The notes: a model not told the origin generated them from the sequence alone. A stretch of DNA of 64,000 nucleotides from Edwardsiella tarda ATCC 15947 = NBRC 105688 (GCF_003113495.2 NZ_CP084506.1:1798001-1862000), one strand, 5' to 3'. Positions 18,384 to 28,990 are shown, counted from the first letter of the stretch. Numbers and translations are program-made.

Positions 18384-19139
18384 ATGATTCCGGAAAAACG
18401 TGTCATTCGTCGAATCCAGTCTGGTGGTTGTGCGATCCACTGTCAGGATTGCAGCATCAGCCAGCTGTGTATCCCGTTTACGCTTAATGAGCATGAGCTG
18501 GACCAGCTTGATAACATCATTGAGCGGAAAAAGCCGATTCAAAAGGGCCAGGCGCTGTTTAAGGCGGGGGATGAGCTGAAATCGCTGTATGCGATCCGTT
18601 CCGGAACCATTAAGAGCTATACCATCACCGAACAGGGCGACGAGCAGATCACCGCATTCCACCTCGCAGGCGACCTCGTGGGGTTCGACGCCATCGGGGC
18701 ACAGATGCATCCCAGCTTCGCCCAGGCATTGGAAACCTCGATGGTGTGCGAGATCCCCTTCGAGACGCTGGATGATCTGTCTGGCAAGATGCCTAGCCTA
18801 CGTCAGCAGATGATGCGCCTGATGAGCGGTGAGATTAAAGGCGATCAGGATATGATCCTACTGTTGTCGAAGAAGAACGCCGAAGAGCGTCTGGCCGCCT
18901 TCATCTATAACCTCTCCCGTCGCTTTGCCCAGCGCGGCTTCTCGCCACGTGAGTTCCGGTTGACCATGACACGCGGCGATATCGGTAATTATCTTGGCCT
19001 CACCGTCGAGACCATCAGTCGCCTGCTTGGCCGTTTCCAGAAAAGCGATATTCTGAGCGTGAAAGGTAAATACATTACAATTCAGGATATTGATGCTTTA
19101 GCCCAATTAGCGGGTAACCCACGCACTCCCTGTGAGTAA
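18384..19139 (+). CDS. fnr: oxygen-sensing transcriptional regulator FNR
   Basis: 251 residues, nearly identical to E. coli FNR. The [4Fe-4S] ligands Cys20, Cys23, Cys29 and Cys122 are all present (plus Cys16), so oxygen sensing should be intact. A cyclic-nucleotide-like beta-roll precedes the dimerisation helix and the C-terminal helix-turn-helix ([20 protein letters not shown]) with the E, S and R residues that read TTGAT. FNR switches anaerobic genes on or off, probably including several in this window (asrABC, ydbK, ldhA or pntAB are candidates, not shown). The FNR box upstream implies autoregulation, and a strong terminator follows. Confidence 0.98.
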   Translation: MIPEKRVIRRIQSGGCAIHCQDCSISQLCIPFTLNEHELDQLDNIIERKKPIQKGQALFKAGDELKSLYAIRSGTIKSYTITEQGDEQITAFHLAGDLVGFDAIGAQMHPSFAQALETSMVCEIPFETLDDLSGKMPSLRQQMMRLMSGEIKGDQDMILLLSKKNAEERLAAFIYNLSRRFAQRGFSPREFRLTMTRGDIGNYLGLTVETISRLLGRFQKSDILSVKGKYITIQDIDALAQLAGNPRTPCE

Positions 19140-19162
19140 ATCGTGATAAGCGGTTAACAAGA

Positions 19163-19186
19163 AACGGCGCATGCGCCGTTTTTTTT
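19163..19186 (+). terminator. intrinsic terminator of fnr
   Basis: AACGGCG (19163-19169), CATG loop, CGCCGTT (19174-19180), followed by further U residues: a textbook rho-independent terminator 24 bases after the stop. Confidence 0.9.
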
Positions 19187-19330
19187 ATCGGCGCAGCCCC
19201 CTCGCCCTGCTTCACGATTATATTTTGCAATTTGTCGCCCAGTAGCATTTTCCTTACCTATTCTATTGTATGGTGAGCTATGAGTTTATCGTATAAATAT
19301 GGCTATCACGGTGAAGTAAGGAGAAGGTAT

Positions 19331-20293
19331 ATGGCCGACTATCAGAAAATACTGGTGGCTATCGATCCGAACCAGGATGACCAACCGGCGCTCCGCCGCG
19401 CGGTATACCTGGTGCAGCGTAACGGCGGCCAGATTTTGGCATTTCTCCCCATCTATGATCTGTCCTATGAAATGACCACGCTGTTATCGCCGAGCGAGCG
19501 CATTACCATGCGCCAAGGGGTGATAACGCAACGGACAGCCTGGATCCGTGAGCAGTGCCACTACTACCTGGAGGCGGGGGTCGCCATCGAGATTAAGGTC
19601 ATCTGGCATAACCGCCCCTATGAGGCCATCATCCAAGAGGTGATCCAAGGCGGCCATGATCTATTACTGAAGATGACCCACCAACATGATCGTCTCGAAT
19701 CGGTGATCTTCACCCCGACCGACTGGCATCTGCTGCGCAAGTGCCCTTGCCCTGTCTGGATGGTCAAGGATCAGCCCTGGCCGGAGAATGGCGCGGCGCT
19801 GGTGGCGGTGAACCTCTCCAGTGAAGAGCCTTATCACGATCCGCTGAATGTGAAACTGATCCGCGAATCGTTAGATCTGGCGAAAGGCGTCGGTCATAGC
19901 GACATCCATCTGGTCGCCGCCTACCCCGTCACACCGGTCAATGTCTCTATCGAGATACCTGACTTCGATCCACGCGTATACAACGAAGCCATTCGCGGCC
20001 AGCATCTGGTCGCGATGAAGGCGCTCCGGCAGAAGTTCGCCATCCCGGAAAGCCACACTCATGTCGAACATGGCCTACCTGAAGAGGTGATCCCCGACGT
20101 GGCGCGGCGTCTCAATGCCGGGGTAGTCGTCCTCGGCACCCTGGGGCGTACCGGTATCTCGGCGGCGTTTATTGGCAATACCGCTGAACATGTGATCGAT
20201 CACCTCACGTGTGATCTGCTAGCGATAAAACCCGACGGCTACCAGTCGCCACTCGCTGGCACTGCACAGATCGATGACGACGCAGACGATTAA
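19331..20293 (+). CDS. uspE: tandem universal stress protein UspE
   Basis: 320 residues from the chosen ATG ([20 protein letters not shown]), which has an AGGAG site at proper distance. An in-frame ATG 17 codons upstream has no such site, and E. coli UspE starts at the equivalent of MADYQ. It has two Usp domains (about 3-150 and 155-305). The second retains [24 protein letters not shown], close to the GxxG-9x-GS/T nucleotide loop. UspE affects motility, aggregation and DNA-damage resistance in E. coli. The gene follows fnr as in E. coli, separated from it by a terminator. Confidence 0.95.
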   Translation: MADYQKILVAIDPNQDDQPALRRAVYLVQRNGGQILAFLPIYDLSYEMTTLLSPSERITMRQGVITQRTAWIREQCHYYLEAGVAIEIKVIWHNRPYEAIIQEVIQGGHDLLLKMTHQHDRLESVIFTPTDWHLLRKCPCPVWMVKDQPWPENGAALVAVNLSSEEPYHDPLNVKLIRESLDLAKGVGHSDIHLVAAYPVTPVNVSIEIPDFDPRVYNEAIRGQHLVAMKALRQKFAIPESHTHVEHGLPEEVIPDVARRLNAGVVVLGTLGRTGISAAFIGNTAEHVIDHLTCDLLAIKPDGYQSPLAGTAQIDDDADD

Positions 20294-20309
20294 TCAGTCC
20301 GGCGCGCAT

Positions 20310-20333
20310 AAAAAAAGCGCCCGGTTGGGCGCT
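20310..20333 (-). terminator. intrinsic terminator of pntAB
   Basis: On the minus strand AGCGCCC-AACC-GGGCGCT is followed by seven U residues (A run 20310-20316). It ends the pntAB transcript and lies back to back with the end of uspE. Confidence 0.85.
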
Positions 20334-20347
20334 GGATATCACGAGCA

Positions 20348-20368
20348 GGCCCGGCATCATGCCGGGCC
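20348..20368. terminator. second stem-loop at the pntB-uspE junction
   Basis: GGCCCGGC (20348-20355) and GCCGGGCC (20361-20368) form a perfect 8-bp hairpin 12 bases after the pntB stop. With the next hairpin it makes a tandem 3' structure; alone it lacks a U tail. Confidence 0.55.
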
Positions 20369-20379
20369 GCCCATCACGC

Positions 20380-21771
20380 TTATAATGCGCGTAGAATCGC
20401 CTCGACGCTATCCTTGGCATCGCCGAACAGCATCTGAGTATTCTCTTTAAAGAACAGCGGGTTCTGAACCCCGGCATAACCGGTATTCATTGAGCGCTTG
20501 AACACGATGACGTTTTGCGCCTTCCACACCTCCAATACCGGCATCCCCGCGATCGGACTACGGGGATCCTCCATCGCCGCCGGGTTGACCGTGTCGTTAG
20601 CACCGATAACCAGCACCGTATCCGTATCGGCGAAATCATCGTTGATCTCGTCCATCTCCAGCACCACGTCATAAGGCACCTTGGCCTCGGCCAGCAGCAC
20701 GTTCATATGGCCAGGCAGTCGCCCCGCGACCGGGTGGATACCGAAACGCACCTTCACACCACGATCGCGCAGCTTCTGGGTGATCTCGGCTACCGGATAC
20801 TGAGCCTGAGCGACGGCCATACCATAGCCCGGGGTGATGATGACCGACGAGGAGTTCTTCAGCATCTCGGCCACCTCTTCGGCGCTCGCCTCACGGTATT
20901 CGCCCATCTCACCTTCATCGCCCGTCGACGAACCATCGGTCCCGAAACCACCGGCGATTACGCTGATGAAGGAGCGATTCATCGCCTTACACATGATGTA
21001 AGAGAGGATGGCACCGGAAGAACCGACCAACGCGCCGGTGACGATCAGCAGATCGTTGCTCAGCATAAAGCCGGCGGCCGCCGCGGCCCAACCCGAATAG
21101 GAGTTCAACATCGACACCACGACCGGCATGTCGGCACCGCCGATGGAGGCCACCAAGTGCCAGCCGAAGGCCAGTGCGATCACGGTCATCAGCAACAAGG
21201 CAACGACCTGCGCGCCGGTAGATCCGGTGTTCACAAACCACAATAGCAACAGGAATGAGACGACCAACGCCGCCAGATTCAGCTTGTGGCGATGAGGCAG
21301 CATCAACGGCTTGGACGAAATGATACCGCGTAGTTTACCAAACGCGACGATCGACCCGGTAAAGGTCACCGCACCGATGAAGACGCCGAGGAAAACCTCC
21401 ACCAGATGGATGTTCTCCAGCACCTGCGCCATACTGCCCGGCTCATGCTCGATATAGCTATTGTAACCTACCAGGACGGCGGCCAAACCGACGAAGCTAT
21501 GCAGCACGGCAACCAGCTCCGGCATCTCGGTCATTTCAACCTTGCGCGCCAGATAGATACCGATAGCCCCCCCGATCACCATCGCCACAATGATCCAACC
21601 GATGTTTGCGGCGTCAGGGCCACAGATGGTCGCGATCAGGGCGATGGCCATACCGACCATACCGAAGGTGTTACCCTGCTTCGATGTCTCATGCTTGGAC
21701 AAGCCAGCCAGACTAAAAATAAACAGGATGGCGGCAACAATGTATGCTGCGGTTACTAATCCTCCAGACAT
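20380..21771 (-). CDS. pntB: NAD(P) transhydrogenase subunit beta
   Basis: 463 residues. The N-terminal half is membrane-embedded with multiple hydrophobic helices. The C-terminal cytosolic domain III binds NADP(H), with [15 protein letters not shown] and [20 protein letters not shown] around residues 310-355. Together with PntA it couples proton entry to reduction of NADP+ by NADH at the inner membrane. It follows pntA by 12 bases, and its length equals that of E. coli PntB (462). Confidence 0.97.
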   Translation of the reverse strand: MSGGLVTAAYIVAAILFIFSLAGLSKHETSKQGNTFGMVGMAIALIATICGPDAANIGWIIVAMVIGGAIGIYLARKVEMTEMPELVAVLHSFVGLAAVLVGYNSYIEHEPGSMAQVLENIHLVEVFLGVFIGAVTFTGSIVAFGKLRGIISSKPLMLPHRHKLNLAALVVSFLLLLWFVNTGSTGAQVVALLLMTVIALAFGWHLVASIGGADMPVVVSMLNSYSGWAAAAAGFMLSNDLLIVTGALVGSSGAILSYIMCKAMNRSFISVIAGGFGTDGSSTGDEGEMGEYREASAEEVAEMLKNSSSVIITPGYGMAVAQAQYPVAEITQKLRDRGVKVRFGIHPVAGRLPGHMNVLLAEAKVPYDVVLEMDEINDDFADTDTVLVIGANDTVNPAAMEDPRSPIAGMPVLEVWKAQNVIVFKRSMNTGYAGVQNPLFFKENTQMLFGDAKDSVEAILRAL

Positions 21772-21783
21772 TTGTTACCTCCT

Positions 21784-23310
21784 TCAGTTCTTGCGAAACA
21801 TTTTCAGCATGCGCTGGGTGACGGTGAAACCACCGAAGATGTTGATACTGGCGATCAACACCGCAATAAAGGCAAAGAAGGTGATCCAACCGCCATGCCC
21901 AATCTGCAACAGCGCACCGACCACGATGATGCCAGAGATTGCATTCGTGACCGACATCAGCGGTGTATGCAACGCATGGCTCACATTCCACACCACGTAG
22001 TACCCCACCACGCAGGAGAGCGCGAAGACGGTAAAGTGGGAGAGAAACTCACTCGGCGCCACGCTGGCCATCCAGCCAAACAACACAATGGCCAAGGCGA
22101 TCAGCAGATACTTCCGCCACGGTGAGGTCGGTTTGGCGGCCACGGCAGCGACAGGTTCGACTTTCGCCGCCTGTGGTTGCGCGGAGACCTTAATCGCTGG
22201 TGCCGGCCAGGTAATCTCCCCGTCCTGCGTCACGGTTACCCCGCGGATGATGACATCCTCGAAGTCCACGTGTAGCGTCCCATCCTTCTCTTTACACAAT
22301 AGCTTGAGCAAGTTAACCAGGTTGGTGGCATACAGCTGGGAAGACTGTGTAGGCAAGCGGCTAGGCAAATCGGTATAACCGATGATCTTAACGCCATTCT
22401 CCGTGGTCACGACGTGGTCGGCCTGCGTCAGCTCGCAGTTACCACCGGTCTGTGCCGCCAGATCGACGATGACACTCCCCGGTTTCATGGTGGCGACCAT
22501 CTCTTTGGTGATCAAACGCGGTGCTGGCTTGCCCGGAATCAACGCCGTGGTGACGATGATATCGACCTCTTGTGCCTGGGCGGCGAACAGTGCCATCTCC
22601 GCCTTGATGAAAGCCTCAGACATCACCTTGGCATAGCCATCGCCACTGCCCGCCTCCTCTTCGAAATCCAGTTCGAGGAACTCGGCGCCCATACTCTGCA
22701 CCTGCTCCTTCACTTCTGGACGAGTATCGAAGGCGCGCACAATCGCCCCCAGGCTCCCAGCGGCACCGATGGCGGCCAACCCGGCGACACCGGCCCCAAT
22801 CACCATCACTTTCGCCGGCGGGACTTTACCCGCTGCCGTGATCTGCCCGGTAAAGAAACGGCCAAACTCATGCGCCGCCTCCACGATAGCTCGGTAACCG
22901 GCGATATTGGCCATTGAGCTCAGGGCATCCATCGACTGAGCGCGCGAAATACGCGGCACCGAATCCATCGCCATCACCGTCACCTGACGCTGTGCGAGCT
23001 TATCGAGCAACGGCTGATTCTGCGCCGGCCAGATAAAGCTGATCAACGTCGTACCGGCCTTCATGCGCGCAATCTCGTCATCCTCCGGCGCATTGACCTT
23101 GAGGATCACATCACTCTGCCACACCTCATCCAACGTAACCACCTCGGCGCCAGCCTGTTGATAGGCTGCATCCTCAAAGCTGGCCAGCTTGCCGGCCCCG
23201 CTCTCGATAGCCACCGTGAAACCCAGTTTAAGCAGTTGTTCGACCGTCTTCGGCGTCGCTGCTACGCGGGCTTCATTGGCCAACCGCTCTTTTGGTACAC
23301 CAATACGCAT
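21784..23310 (-). CDS. pntA: NAD(P) transhydrogenase subunit alpha
   Basis: 508 residues. Domain I binds NAD(H): [20 protein letters not shown] (about 168-187), then the acidic AFDTRPEV. The C-terminal 110 residues contain membrane helices of domain II ([13 protein letters not shown] and later [13 protein letters not shown]). The linker is alanine/proline rich (about 370-400). The gene starts the pntAB operon, with its promoter in the 530-base region shared with ydgH. Confidence 0.97.
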   Translation of the reverse strand: MRIGVPKERLANEARVAATPKTVEQLLKLGFTVAIESGAGKLASFEDAAYQQAGAEVVTLDEVWQSDVILKVNAPEDDEIARMKAGTTLISFIWPAQNQPLLDKLAQRQVTVMAMDSVPRISRAQSMDALSSMANIAGYRAIVEAAHEFGRFFTGQITAAGKVPPAKVMVIGAGVAGLAAIGAAGSLGAIVRAFDTRPEVKEQVQSMGAEFLELDFEEEAGSGDGYAKVMSEAFIKAEMALFAAQAQEVDIIVTTALIPGKPAPRLITKEMVATMKPGSVIVDLAAQTGGNCELTQADHVVTTENGVKIIGYTDLPSRLPTQSSQLYATNLVNLLKLLCKEKDGTLHVDFEDVIIRGVTVTQDGEITWPAPAIKVSAQPQAAKVEPVAAVAAKPTSPWRKYLLIALAIVLFGWMASVAPSEFLSHFTVFALSCVVGYYVVWNVSHALHTPLMSVTNAISGIIVVGALLQIGHGGWITFFAFIAVLIASINIFGGFTVTQRMLKMFRKN

Positions 23311-23842
23311 AATCGTCCCTTTTCACCTGTCAATAAGATGAGCGTCATCCATAATCTGCGATGACCTTGTATGCTGTTAGCGAAGATTGCTGAATAGCTT
23401 GTTATAAACTACTGAAAACAGATGCGCCGATCCACTATTGTTCATCACGCTTGACAGTAAAATTATAAAATCTGCCTATTTGTCATAGTAATGCTGGCTA
23501 GCATCTGATTTCTGGACATTTATTGCACCGTTTCCAGCCTAAAAACACACACTAAAGCGTGTAATGGGCATCTGCGGGGTGGCGAGGCTGGATCAATGGA
23601 TGTTAAAGGAGGCCGATCGTGTTGCCGCCAAGTTCGCTTGATGCACGCCGAGGTGAACAGGCCCACAAAGCATTTATCGTATAAAATCCTGAGGCAAGGC
23701 AGGCAATTACATGTAATAATCGAGCGCATTATTGTGTGTCGTCATTGTTAAGCGCGGCAAGGTTTGGCAAAAGTGGGATGCCTCGGTGTGCGCTTCTGCC
23801 GCTAACCAATATAACTGAATAAGGCGTAAAGGATTTTTTGAT
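23311..23842. other. divergent promoter region pntA/ydgH
   Basis: 530 bases with no supported gene. It must contain promoters for leftward pntAB and rightward ydgH. I see no strong operator; a short ACACAC-N5-CGTGT-like inverted motif near 23545-23562 is too weak to call. Confidence 0.5.
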
Positions 23843-24793
23843 ATGAAGCTGAAAACCACCCTCATTGCGTCGGCCCTCCTCTCCGCGGCGGCATGCTCTG
23901 CCCAGGCGGCCCAGGAGCTCTCGCCCGAGAAAGCCGCGGAGCTAAAGCCTTTCGAGCGTATCACCATCACCGGCCGCTTCAATATGCTGAGTGAGGCGGC
24001 CGATGCCGTCTCCCGTCGTGCCGATCAATTAGGCGCCGCCTATTTTTATATTCAGGATACTAATGCCAGCAACGGCGGTGGTAACTGGCGTGTCGTCGCC
24101 GATATCTATAAGAAAGATGCGCCGAGTGTCGATAACGCGCAAACCTACCGGACGTTCTTCGGCGTCAAGGAGCTCCCCAAGCAGGAAGCCGTCCGCTTAC
24201 AGCCTTTCGATACGGTCACGGTCAATGGCTTCTTCAATAGCCAGCCGGAGGTGAATGACGCGATAGCCCGGGCTGCGAAGAAGAAAGATGCCGCTGCCTT
24301 CTATATTGTCCGTCAGATCGATACCAACAATGGTGGGAATCAGAGCGTCACCGCCTATGTCTTTAAGGCTGATGCGCCTAAGCGCCAGGTACAGAGCCCC
24401 GACGCCATTCCCGCAGACTCTGACGCGGGGCGCGCGGCGCTCGCCGCCGGGGGTGCCGCGGCCGCCAATGTCGAGATCCCGGGCGTCGCGACCTCTTCCA
24501 GCATGAGCCATAGCGTCGGTCAATTCTGGCAGACGCAATCCTCCACCGCAAATCGTTACACTGTCACGCTCCCCGACGGTAAGCAGATCCAGGAACTGAA
24601 TAACGCCACCGCCGCACAGATGGTTCCCTTCGACTCCATCACCTTCAGCGGTCGTTTTAACAGCATGACCGACATGTCGATAGAGACGGCAAAACGGGCG
24701 GCAGCCAAAGGGGCGAAGTATTACCACATCACGCGCCAGTGGCAGAATCAGAGCGGCGGTAACCTGACCGTTAGCGCCGATCTGTTTAAATAA
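23843..24793 (+). CDS. ydgH: periplasmic triple YdgH/BhsA/McbA-like domain protein
   Basis: 316 residues with a signal peptide (MKLKTTLIASALLSAAACSAQA, cleavage near residue 22). Three repeats of the roughly 60-residue YdgH/BhsA/McbA-like (DUF1471) domain are visible, each opening with a PFxxIT(V/F)xGxF pattern: about 37-92, 120-178 and 256-316. A low-complexity alanine- and serine-rich linker (about 190-240) separates the second and third. This is the architecture of E. coli YdgH. Single-domain relatives influence biofilm and stress resistance; YdgH itself is little understood. Terminator follows directly. Confidence 0.92.
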   Translation: MKLKTTLIASALLSAAACSAQAAQELSPEKAAELKPFERITITGRFNMLSEAADAVSRRADQLGAAYFYIQDTNASNGGGNWRVVADIYKKDAPSVDNAQTYRTFFGVKELPKQEAVRLQPFDTVTVNGFFNSQPEVNDAIARAAKKKDAAAFYIVRQIDTNNGGNQSVTAYVFKADAPKRQVQSPDAIPADSDAGRAALAAGGAAAANVEIPGVATSSSMSHSVGQFWQTQSSTANRYTVTLPDGKQIQELNNATAAQMVPFDSITFSGRFNSMTDMSIETAKRAAAKGAKYYHITRQWQNQSGGNLTVSADLFK

Positions 24794-24812
24794 ACCACAC
24801 TTGCTGCTATTG

Positions 24813-24833
24813 ACGGCCCTACGGGGCCGTTTT
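24813..24833 (+). terminator. intrinsic terminator of ydgH
   Basis: ACGGCCC (24813-24819) and GGGCCGT (24824-24830) with a 4-base loop, followed by UUU. It lies 20 bases after the stop. Confidence 0.8.
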
Positions 24834-25034
24834 CCCATGATAAACCTCGTATCACCGGCTATTTTTGAATAATTTTTTACTCAAATTGCATAGTCTTCCA
24901 TTGCGCCCTCGGCGCACACTCCGTACAATCGGCGCCACTTTTACCACGCTCCGCGATGGACTTCGGTAATCGTCAGTTTTTACATCATAGCAATGTAAAA
25001 TATGGGTTAATTTATCTATCTGTTGGATTTCGCC

Positions 25035-26426
25035 TTGGAAAAAAAACTCGGACTTACCGCTCTGACGGCGCTGGTTCTGAGCTCCATGCTCGGTGCCGGT
25101 GTATTCAGCCTGCCGCAAAATATGGCGGAGGTGGCAAGCCCCGCAGCCTTGTTGATCGGCTGGGCCATTACCGGCGTCGGCATTCTCTTATTAGCGCTCG
25201 CCATGCTGCTGTTGACCCGTCTGCGTCCCGATCTGGATGGTGGCATCTTCACCTATGCCAAAGAGGGGTTCGGTGAGCTAGTCGGTTTCTGCTCGGCATG
25301 GGGCTACTGGCTGTGCGCGGTAATCGCTAACGTCTCTTATCTGGTGATCGTTTTCGCCGCCTTGAGTTTCTTTACCGACTCGGCACAGCAGACAATTTTC
25401 GGTGATGGCAACACCTGGCAGGCGGTATTGGGTGAGTCGATCCTATTATGGGTCGTGCATTTCATGGTGCTGCGGGGCGTGAAGACGGCCGCCGGTATCA
25501 ATCTGGTGGCGACCCTGGCCAAACTGTTACCGCTGGGCCTCTTCGCCATCCTCGCCGCCATCGCCTTCCGCCTAGACACCTTTACGATCGACTTCACTGG
25601 CGTGAAGATGGGGGTGCCGGTTTGGGAGCAGGTAAAAGACACCATGTTGTTCACCTTGTGGGTGTTCATCGGGGTCGAGGGCGCGGTCGTGGTTTCCGCG
25701 CGTGCCCGCCATAAACGCGATGTCGGACGCGCCACCATGTTGGCGGTCGTCTCCGCGCTGGTGGTTTACCTGCTGATCACCCTGCTTTCTCTGGGTGTGG
25801 TGCCGCGTGCCGAGTTGGCCGAGATGCGTAATCCCTCGATGGCCGGGCTGATGGTGAAGATGATTGGTCCAGTCGGTGAACTCTTGATCGCGGCGGGTCT
25901 GATTGTCTCCGTCTGCGGAGCCTACCTGAGTTGGACCATCATGGCGGCGGAGGTTCCATTCCTCGCCTCACAGCATGGTGCATTTCCCAAGATCTTCGCC
26001 CGCCAGAATGCCAAAGAGGCGCCCGCCTCATCGCTCTGGCTGACCAATGGGGCGGCCCAAATCACCCTGATCCTCATCTGGGCGACCGGTGCCAACTACA
26101 ACAATCTGCTGACCATCGCCTCAGAGATGATCTTGGTACCCTACTTCCTGGTTGGCGCGTTCTTGTATAAGGTGGCGCGGCAGCGTGGCGACCGTTGGAT
26201 CACCCTGGCGGCACTCGGCGCCTGCGCCTACGGCTTATGGCTGTTGTATGCCTCTGGCCTGACGCATCTACTGATGTCGGTGCTGCTATACGCTCCGGGC
26301 CTGCTGGTCTTTATGTACGCCCGTCGGGCATTGACAGATCGTCAACGCATGAGTCTGCTAGAGCGAGGGGGGATCTGCCTGTTGCTCTTGGCGACCCTAC
26401 CCGCCGGGTGGTTTATCCTGCATTAA
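25035..26426 (+). CDS. ydgI: basic amino acid/polyamine antiporter (APA family) YdgI
   Basis: 463 residues from a proposed TTG start. The product then begins MEKKLGLTALTALVLSSMLG exactly like E. coli YdgI. A GGA element lies seven bases upstream, while an in-frame TTG at 25023 has no ribosome binding site, and no ATG fits. About twelve hydrophobic helices and the APA signature GAGVFSLPQNMA near residues 20-31 indicate an inner-membrane exchanger related to ArcD (arginine/ornithine). Substrate unproven. A stretch of eight A residues right after the start codon could make translation sensitive to slippage. It follows ydgH as in E. coli. Confidence 0.9.
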   Translation: MEKKLGLTALTALVLSSMLGAGVFSLPQNMAEVASPAALLIGWAITGVGILLLALAMLLLTRLRPDLDGGIFTYAKEGFGELVGFCSAWGYWLCAVIANVSYLVIVFAALSFFTDSAQQTIFGDGNTWQAVLGESILLWVVHFMVLRGVKTAAGINLVATLAKLLPLGLFAILAAIAFRLDTFTIDFTGVKMGVPVWEQVKDTMLFTLWVFIGVEGAVVVSARARHKRDVGRATMLAVVSALVVYLLITLLSLGVVPRAELAEMRNPSMAGLMVKMIGPVGELLIAAGLIVSVCGAYLSWTIMAAEVPFLASQHGAFPKIFARQNAKEAPASSLWLTNGAAQITLILIWATGANYNNLLTIASEMILVPYFLVGAFLYKVARQRGDRWITLAALGACAYGLWLLYASGLTHLLMSVLLYAPGLLVFMYARRALTDRQRMSLLERGGICLLLLATLPAGWFILH

Positions 26427-26433
26427 GACATGC

Positions 26434-26449
26434 GCGCCCCAAGGGGCGC
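26434..26449. repeat. perfect 7-bp hairpin after ydgI
   Basis: GCGCCCC-AA-GGGGCGC directly after the ydgI stop. It lacks a U tail but precedes the stronger bidirectional terminator. Confidence 0.45.
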
Positions 26450-26463
26450 CATCCCACAACACA

Positions 26464-26491
26464 AAAAGGTGGCCTAGCCACCTTTTCTTTT
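26464..26491. terminator. bidirectional terminator between ydgI and the convergent gene
   Basis: AAAAGGTGGC (26464-26473), CTA loop, GCCACCTTTT (26477-26486). U tracts lie on both strands, serving ydgI (rightward) and the leftward unknown gene. Confidence 0.88.
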
Positions 26492-26533
26492 TAGTTATTT
26501 CACTACGACGGGCCAGCCCGCGATACCTGACGC

Positions 26534-26935
26534 TTACTCGAGTGCGATCAAGAGGCGCTCACCATGCAGCTCGATACGGACTGGAATGGTGGACTGGGCG
26601 GCGATGGCGTGCAACTGAGACTCTTCCAGTGCATAGGGTAGCTGAATCTCTATCTCCGGCAAGCCCTGATGATTCACCAGCTCGATCAGACGCAGAATGT
26701 TGGTCTCATCGCTCACTTGGGTCGACAGTACCTGAAGCGCCAACTGACCAAGGCGTGAACTATGGCTGATGCGCTCGGTGGCCCCGCTATCGCGAGTCAC
26801 CATACCAAACAGCGGCATCACGCCACAAATGGCATCAACGAAGCGCCAACGCTTATTACAAGATGCAGATAAAAAATGGGTATAGTCAAAACAGACCCGT
26901 TCGTGTTTTCCGACAGACTGATGAAGATCAGACAT
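26534..26935 (-). CDS. protein of unknown function
   Basis: 133 residues from the chosen start (MSDLHQSVGKHERVCFDYTH), which has AGGAG eight bases upstream. An in-frame ATG 15 codons earlier lacks one. There is no signal peptide or membrane helix. The first 60 residues contain three cysteines and aromatic residues (FLSASCNKRWRFVDAICGVM). The C-terminal half is a leucine- and glutamate-rich region (NILRLIELVNHQGLPEIEIQ and LPYALEESQLHAIAAQ) that could be helical. I recognise no family. It is not in the E. coli order at this place, where folM follows ydgI. Confidence 0.65.
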   Translation of the reverse strand: MSDLHQSVGKHERVCFDYTHFLSASCNKRWRFVDAICGVMPLFGMVTRDSGATERISHSSRLGQLALQVLSTQVSDETNILRLIELVNHQGLPEIEIQLPYALEESQLHAIAAQSTIPVRIELHGERLLIALE

Positions 26936-27528
26936 ATTCCAGACTCCTAATCGCATCACGCTGGCGCTGAGTACATCCATGAATAGCGCATAGCATTTTA
27001 TTTCTACGCTATCGGGCTATTATTCCAACTCACTGGTGAGAGTTCAATATAAAAGTTGTGGCTTTTAGGCTGCCAAGGATTAAACATACAAATAGCCTAT
27101 GATACTCGTATCAACAGGTTAACTTCAGACCCAGTTTATTAGCAGCGAGTTAACATAAGCTGCACAACAAAAAATAAACAACACTTTGATTTAAAGAGAT
27201 AAAACTTAATAGGTATGGCGTATTTCAACGATAGGGAAAAACGTATTTAAAAAGATAACGACATATTAACCATGAGGTGGTTGTCTTTATTTACATAATT
27301 ACCTCTAGTGTTACGCACTGTTTTACCGCAAGCTATTCCAATCGTCGTCAATAATGGTGACGAAGATCACGCTCCATCTCGCACTCCCGTTATCAGGTGC
27401 ACTATTGCACTATTTTGGTATTATCCTATATTTATTTACATCGAATTAACGCCATAGATATCGCCATGCAGCAAATGGCATAATATTTACGCATTCCACA
27501 TCCATATTGTTAACAGGAAAAGATAGAG
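26936..27528. other. AT-rich intergenic region upstream of folM
   Basis: About 590 bases, AT-rich, no supported ORF. It should hold the divergent promoters of the leftward unknown gene and rightward folM. No clear operator or RNA is seen. Confidence 0.5.
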
Positions 27529-28251
27529 ATGGACAATCAACCGAGCGCACCGGTTCTCATCACCGGCGGTGCCCGTCGTGTCGGGCTAGCACTCGCGTTA
27601 GCACTACGCGCCCGGGCGATTCCGGTCATCGTTGCCTACCGCAGCGAATACCCTGCCCTGACTCAGCTACGTCAGGCGGGAGTACAGTGTCTAGCAAGCG
27701 ACTTTTCAACCACCGCGGGGATCTATGACTTCGCTCGGCGGGTACAGCAGGCCACGCCACAGCTGCGGGCGGTGATCCATAACGCGAGCGCCTGGCAGGC
27801 GGAGTCGAGTAGCGTCCCGCCCGAGCAGACGCTGAGCGCCATGTTGCAAATTCATGTCTATACCCCTTACCTCCTTAACCAGTTGCTTGAGCCACAGCTA
27901 CGCGGCCAAGGCGAGGCCGGGGCCGATATCATCCATATCACCGACTATGTGGTCGAACGCGGGAGTGACGGCCATATCGCGTATGCGGCCAGTAAGGCGG
28001 CGCTGGATAATATGACCCGCTCTTTTGCTCGCAAGTTAGCGCCAGAGGTCAAAGTCAACGCCATCGCCCCCGCCTTGATCCTGTTCAACCCTGAGGATGA
28101 TGAGACCTATCGACACAAGGCGCTAGACAAATCATTGATGAAAATTGCCGCAGGCGAACAAGAAATTGTCAACGCCATTGACTTCCTGTTGAATAGTCGT
28201 TTCATTACCGGTCGTACCATAGGGGTCGACGGTGGCCGCCCCCTGCGCTAA
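27529..28251 (+). CDS. folM: dihydromonapterin reductase FolM
   Basis: 240 residues, same length as E. coli FolM. SDR fold: TGGARRVGLALALALRARA (about 14-32) is the cofactor loop, YAASKAALDNMTRSFARKLA (about 150-169) contains the catalytic Tyr and Lys. FolM reduces dihydromonapterin to the tetrahydro form and has weak dihydrofolate reductase activity. It lies 15 bases before rstA, so the three genes folM-rstA-rstB are probably one operon. The small membrane gene ydgC that sits here in E. coli is missing. Confidence 0.93.
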   Translation: MDNQPSAPVLITGGARRVGLALALALRARAIPVIVAYRSEYPALTQLRQAGVQCLASDFSTTAGIYDFARRVQQATPQLRAVIHNASAWQAESSSVPPEQTLSAMLQIHVYTPYLLNQLLEPQLRGQGEAGADIIHITDYVVERGSDGHIAYAASKAALDNMTRSFARKLAPEVKVNAIAPALILFNPEDDETYRHKALDKSLMKIAAGEQEIVNAIDFLLNSRFITGRTIGVDGGRPLR

Positions 28252-28266
28252 CCAGGCTAAGAGACG

Positions 28267-28986
28267 ATGAACAGAATTGTATTTGTTGAAGACGATCCCG
28301 ATGTTGGTCAACTGATTGCGGCCTATCTGGGTAAACATGACATTGATGTCACATTAGAGCCACGCGGTGATACCGCCTTGGAGACCATCACCCGACTGAA
28401 ACCCGACCTGGCCTTGCTCGACATTATGCTGCCGGGAAAGGATGGCATGAGCTTATGCCGCGACCTGCGCCCGCTCTATAACGGGCCTATCGTGCTACTC
28501 ACCTCACTCGATAGCGACATGAACCATATTCTCTCGCTGGAAATGGGTGCTAACGACTATATCCTCAAGACTACCCCGCCGGCGGTGCTGCTGGCGCGGT
28601 TACGTCTACACCTGCGTCAACATGCAACGCCGCAGCCTGAGGCGAACCATGCGCCTTCACCCTCGGCTCGCCTCAATCCGCTTACGATCGGCCAGCTATA
28701 CATCGACCCGGTGAACCGGGCGGTACGCCTCGCTGCCGATGAGGTGCATCTCTCCACGTCTGATTTTGATCTGCTCTGGGAGCTGGCCACCCACGCGGGT
28801 ACCATCATGGATCGCGATGCCCTGCTGCAAAACCTGCGCGGCGTTAGCTATGACGGGCTGGATCGCAGCATCGATGTCGCCATCTCACGCTTACGGCGTA
28901 AGCTCCACGACACCGGCCCGGAACCCTTGCGCATCAAGACCGTTCGCAATAAGGGATATCTCTTCGCGCCCCACGCCTGGGAGTAA
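28267..28986 (+). CDS. rstA: response regulator RstA
   Basis: 239 residues, OmpR/PhoB family. The receiver domain (1-115) has the acidic pocket E8-D9-D10, phosphoacceptor Asp52 (LLDIMLPGKDG), a Thr/Ser at VLLTSLDSD and Lys in YILKTTPP. The winged-helix domain (about 137-236) ends with SIDVAISRLRRKLHD and RTVRNKGYLF, typical of DNA-binding OmpR-type regulators. In E. coli and Salmonella RstA is activated through PhoPQ and affects acid tolerance, curli and iron genes. It is followed after 4 bases by rstB. Confidence 0.96.
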   Translation: MNRIVFVEDDPDVGQLIAAYLGKHDIDVTLEPRGDTALETITRLKPDLALLDIMLPGKDGMSLCRDLRPLYNGPIVLLTSLDSDMNHILSLEMGANDYILKTTPPAVLLARLRLHLRQHATPQPEANHAPSPSARLNPLTIGQLYIDPVNRAVRLAADEVHLSTSDFDLLWELATHAGTIMDRDALLQNLRGVSYDGLDRSIDVAISRLRRKLHDTGPEPLRIKTVRNKGYLFAPHAWE

Positions 28987-28990
28987 CGCG

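Noticed and set aside
20515..21246. 243-codon antisense frame inside pntB
   Set aside because: Histidine- and arginine-rich shadow of a GC-rich gene with no family resemblance.
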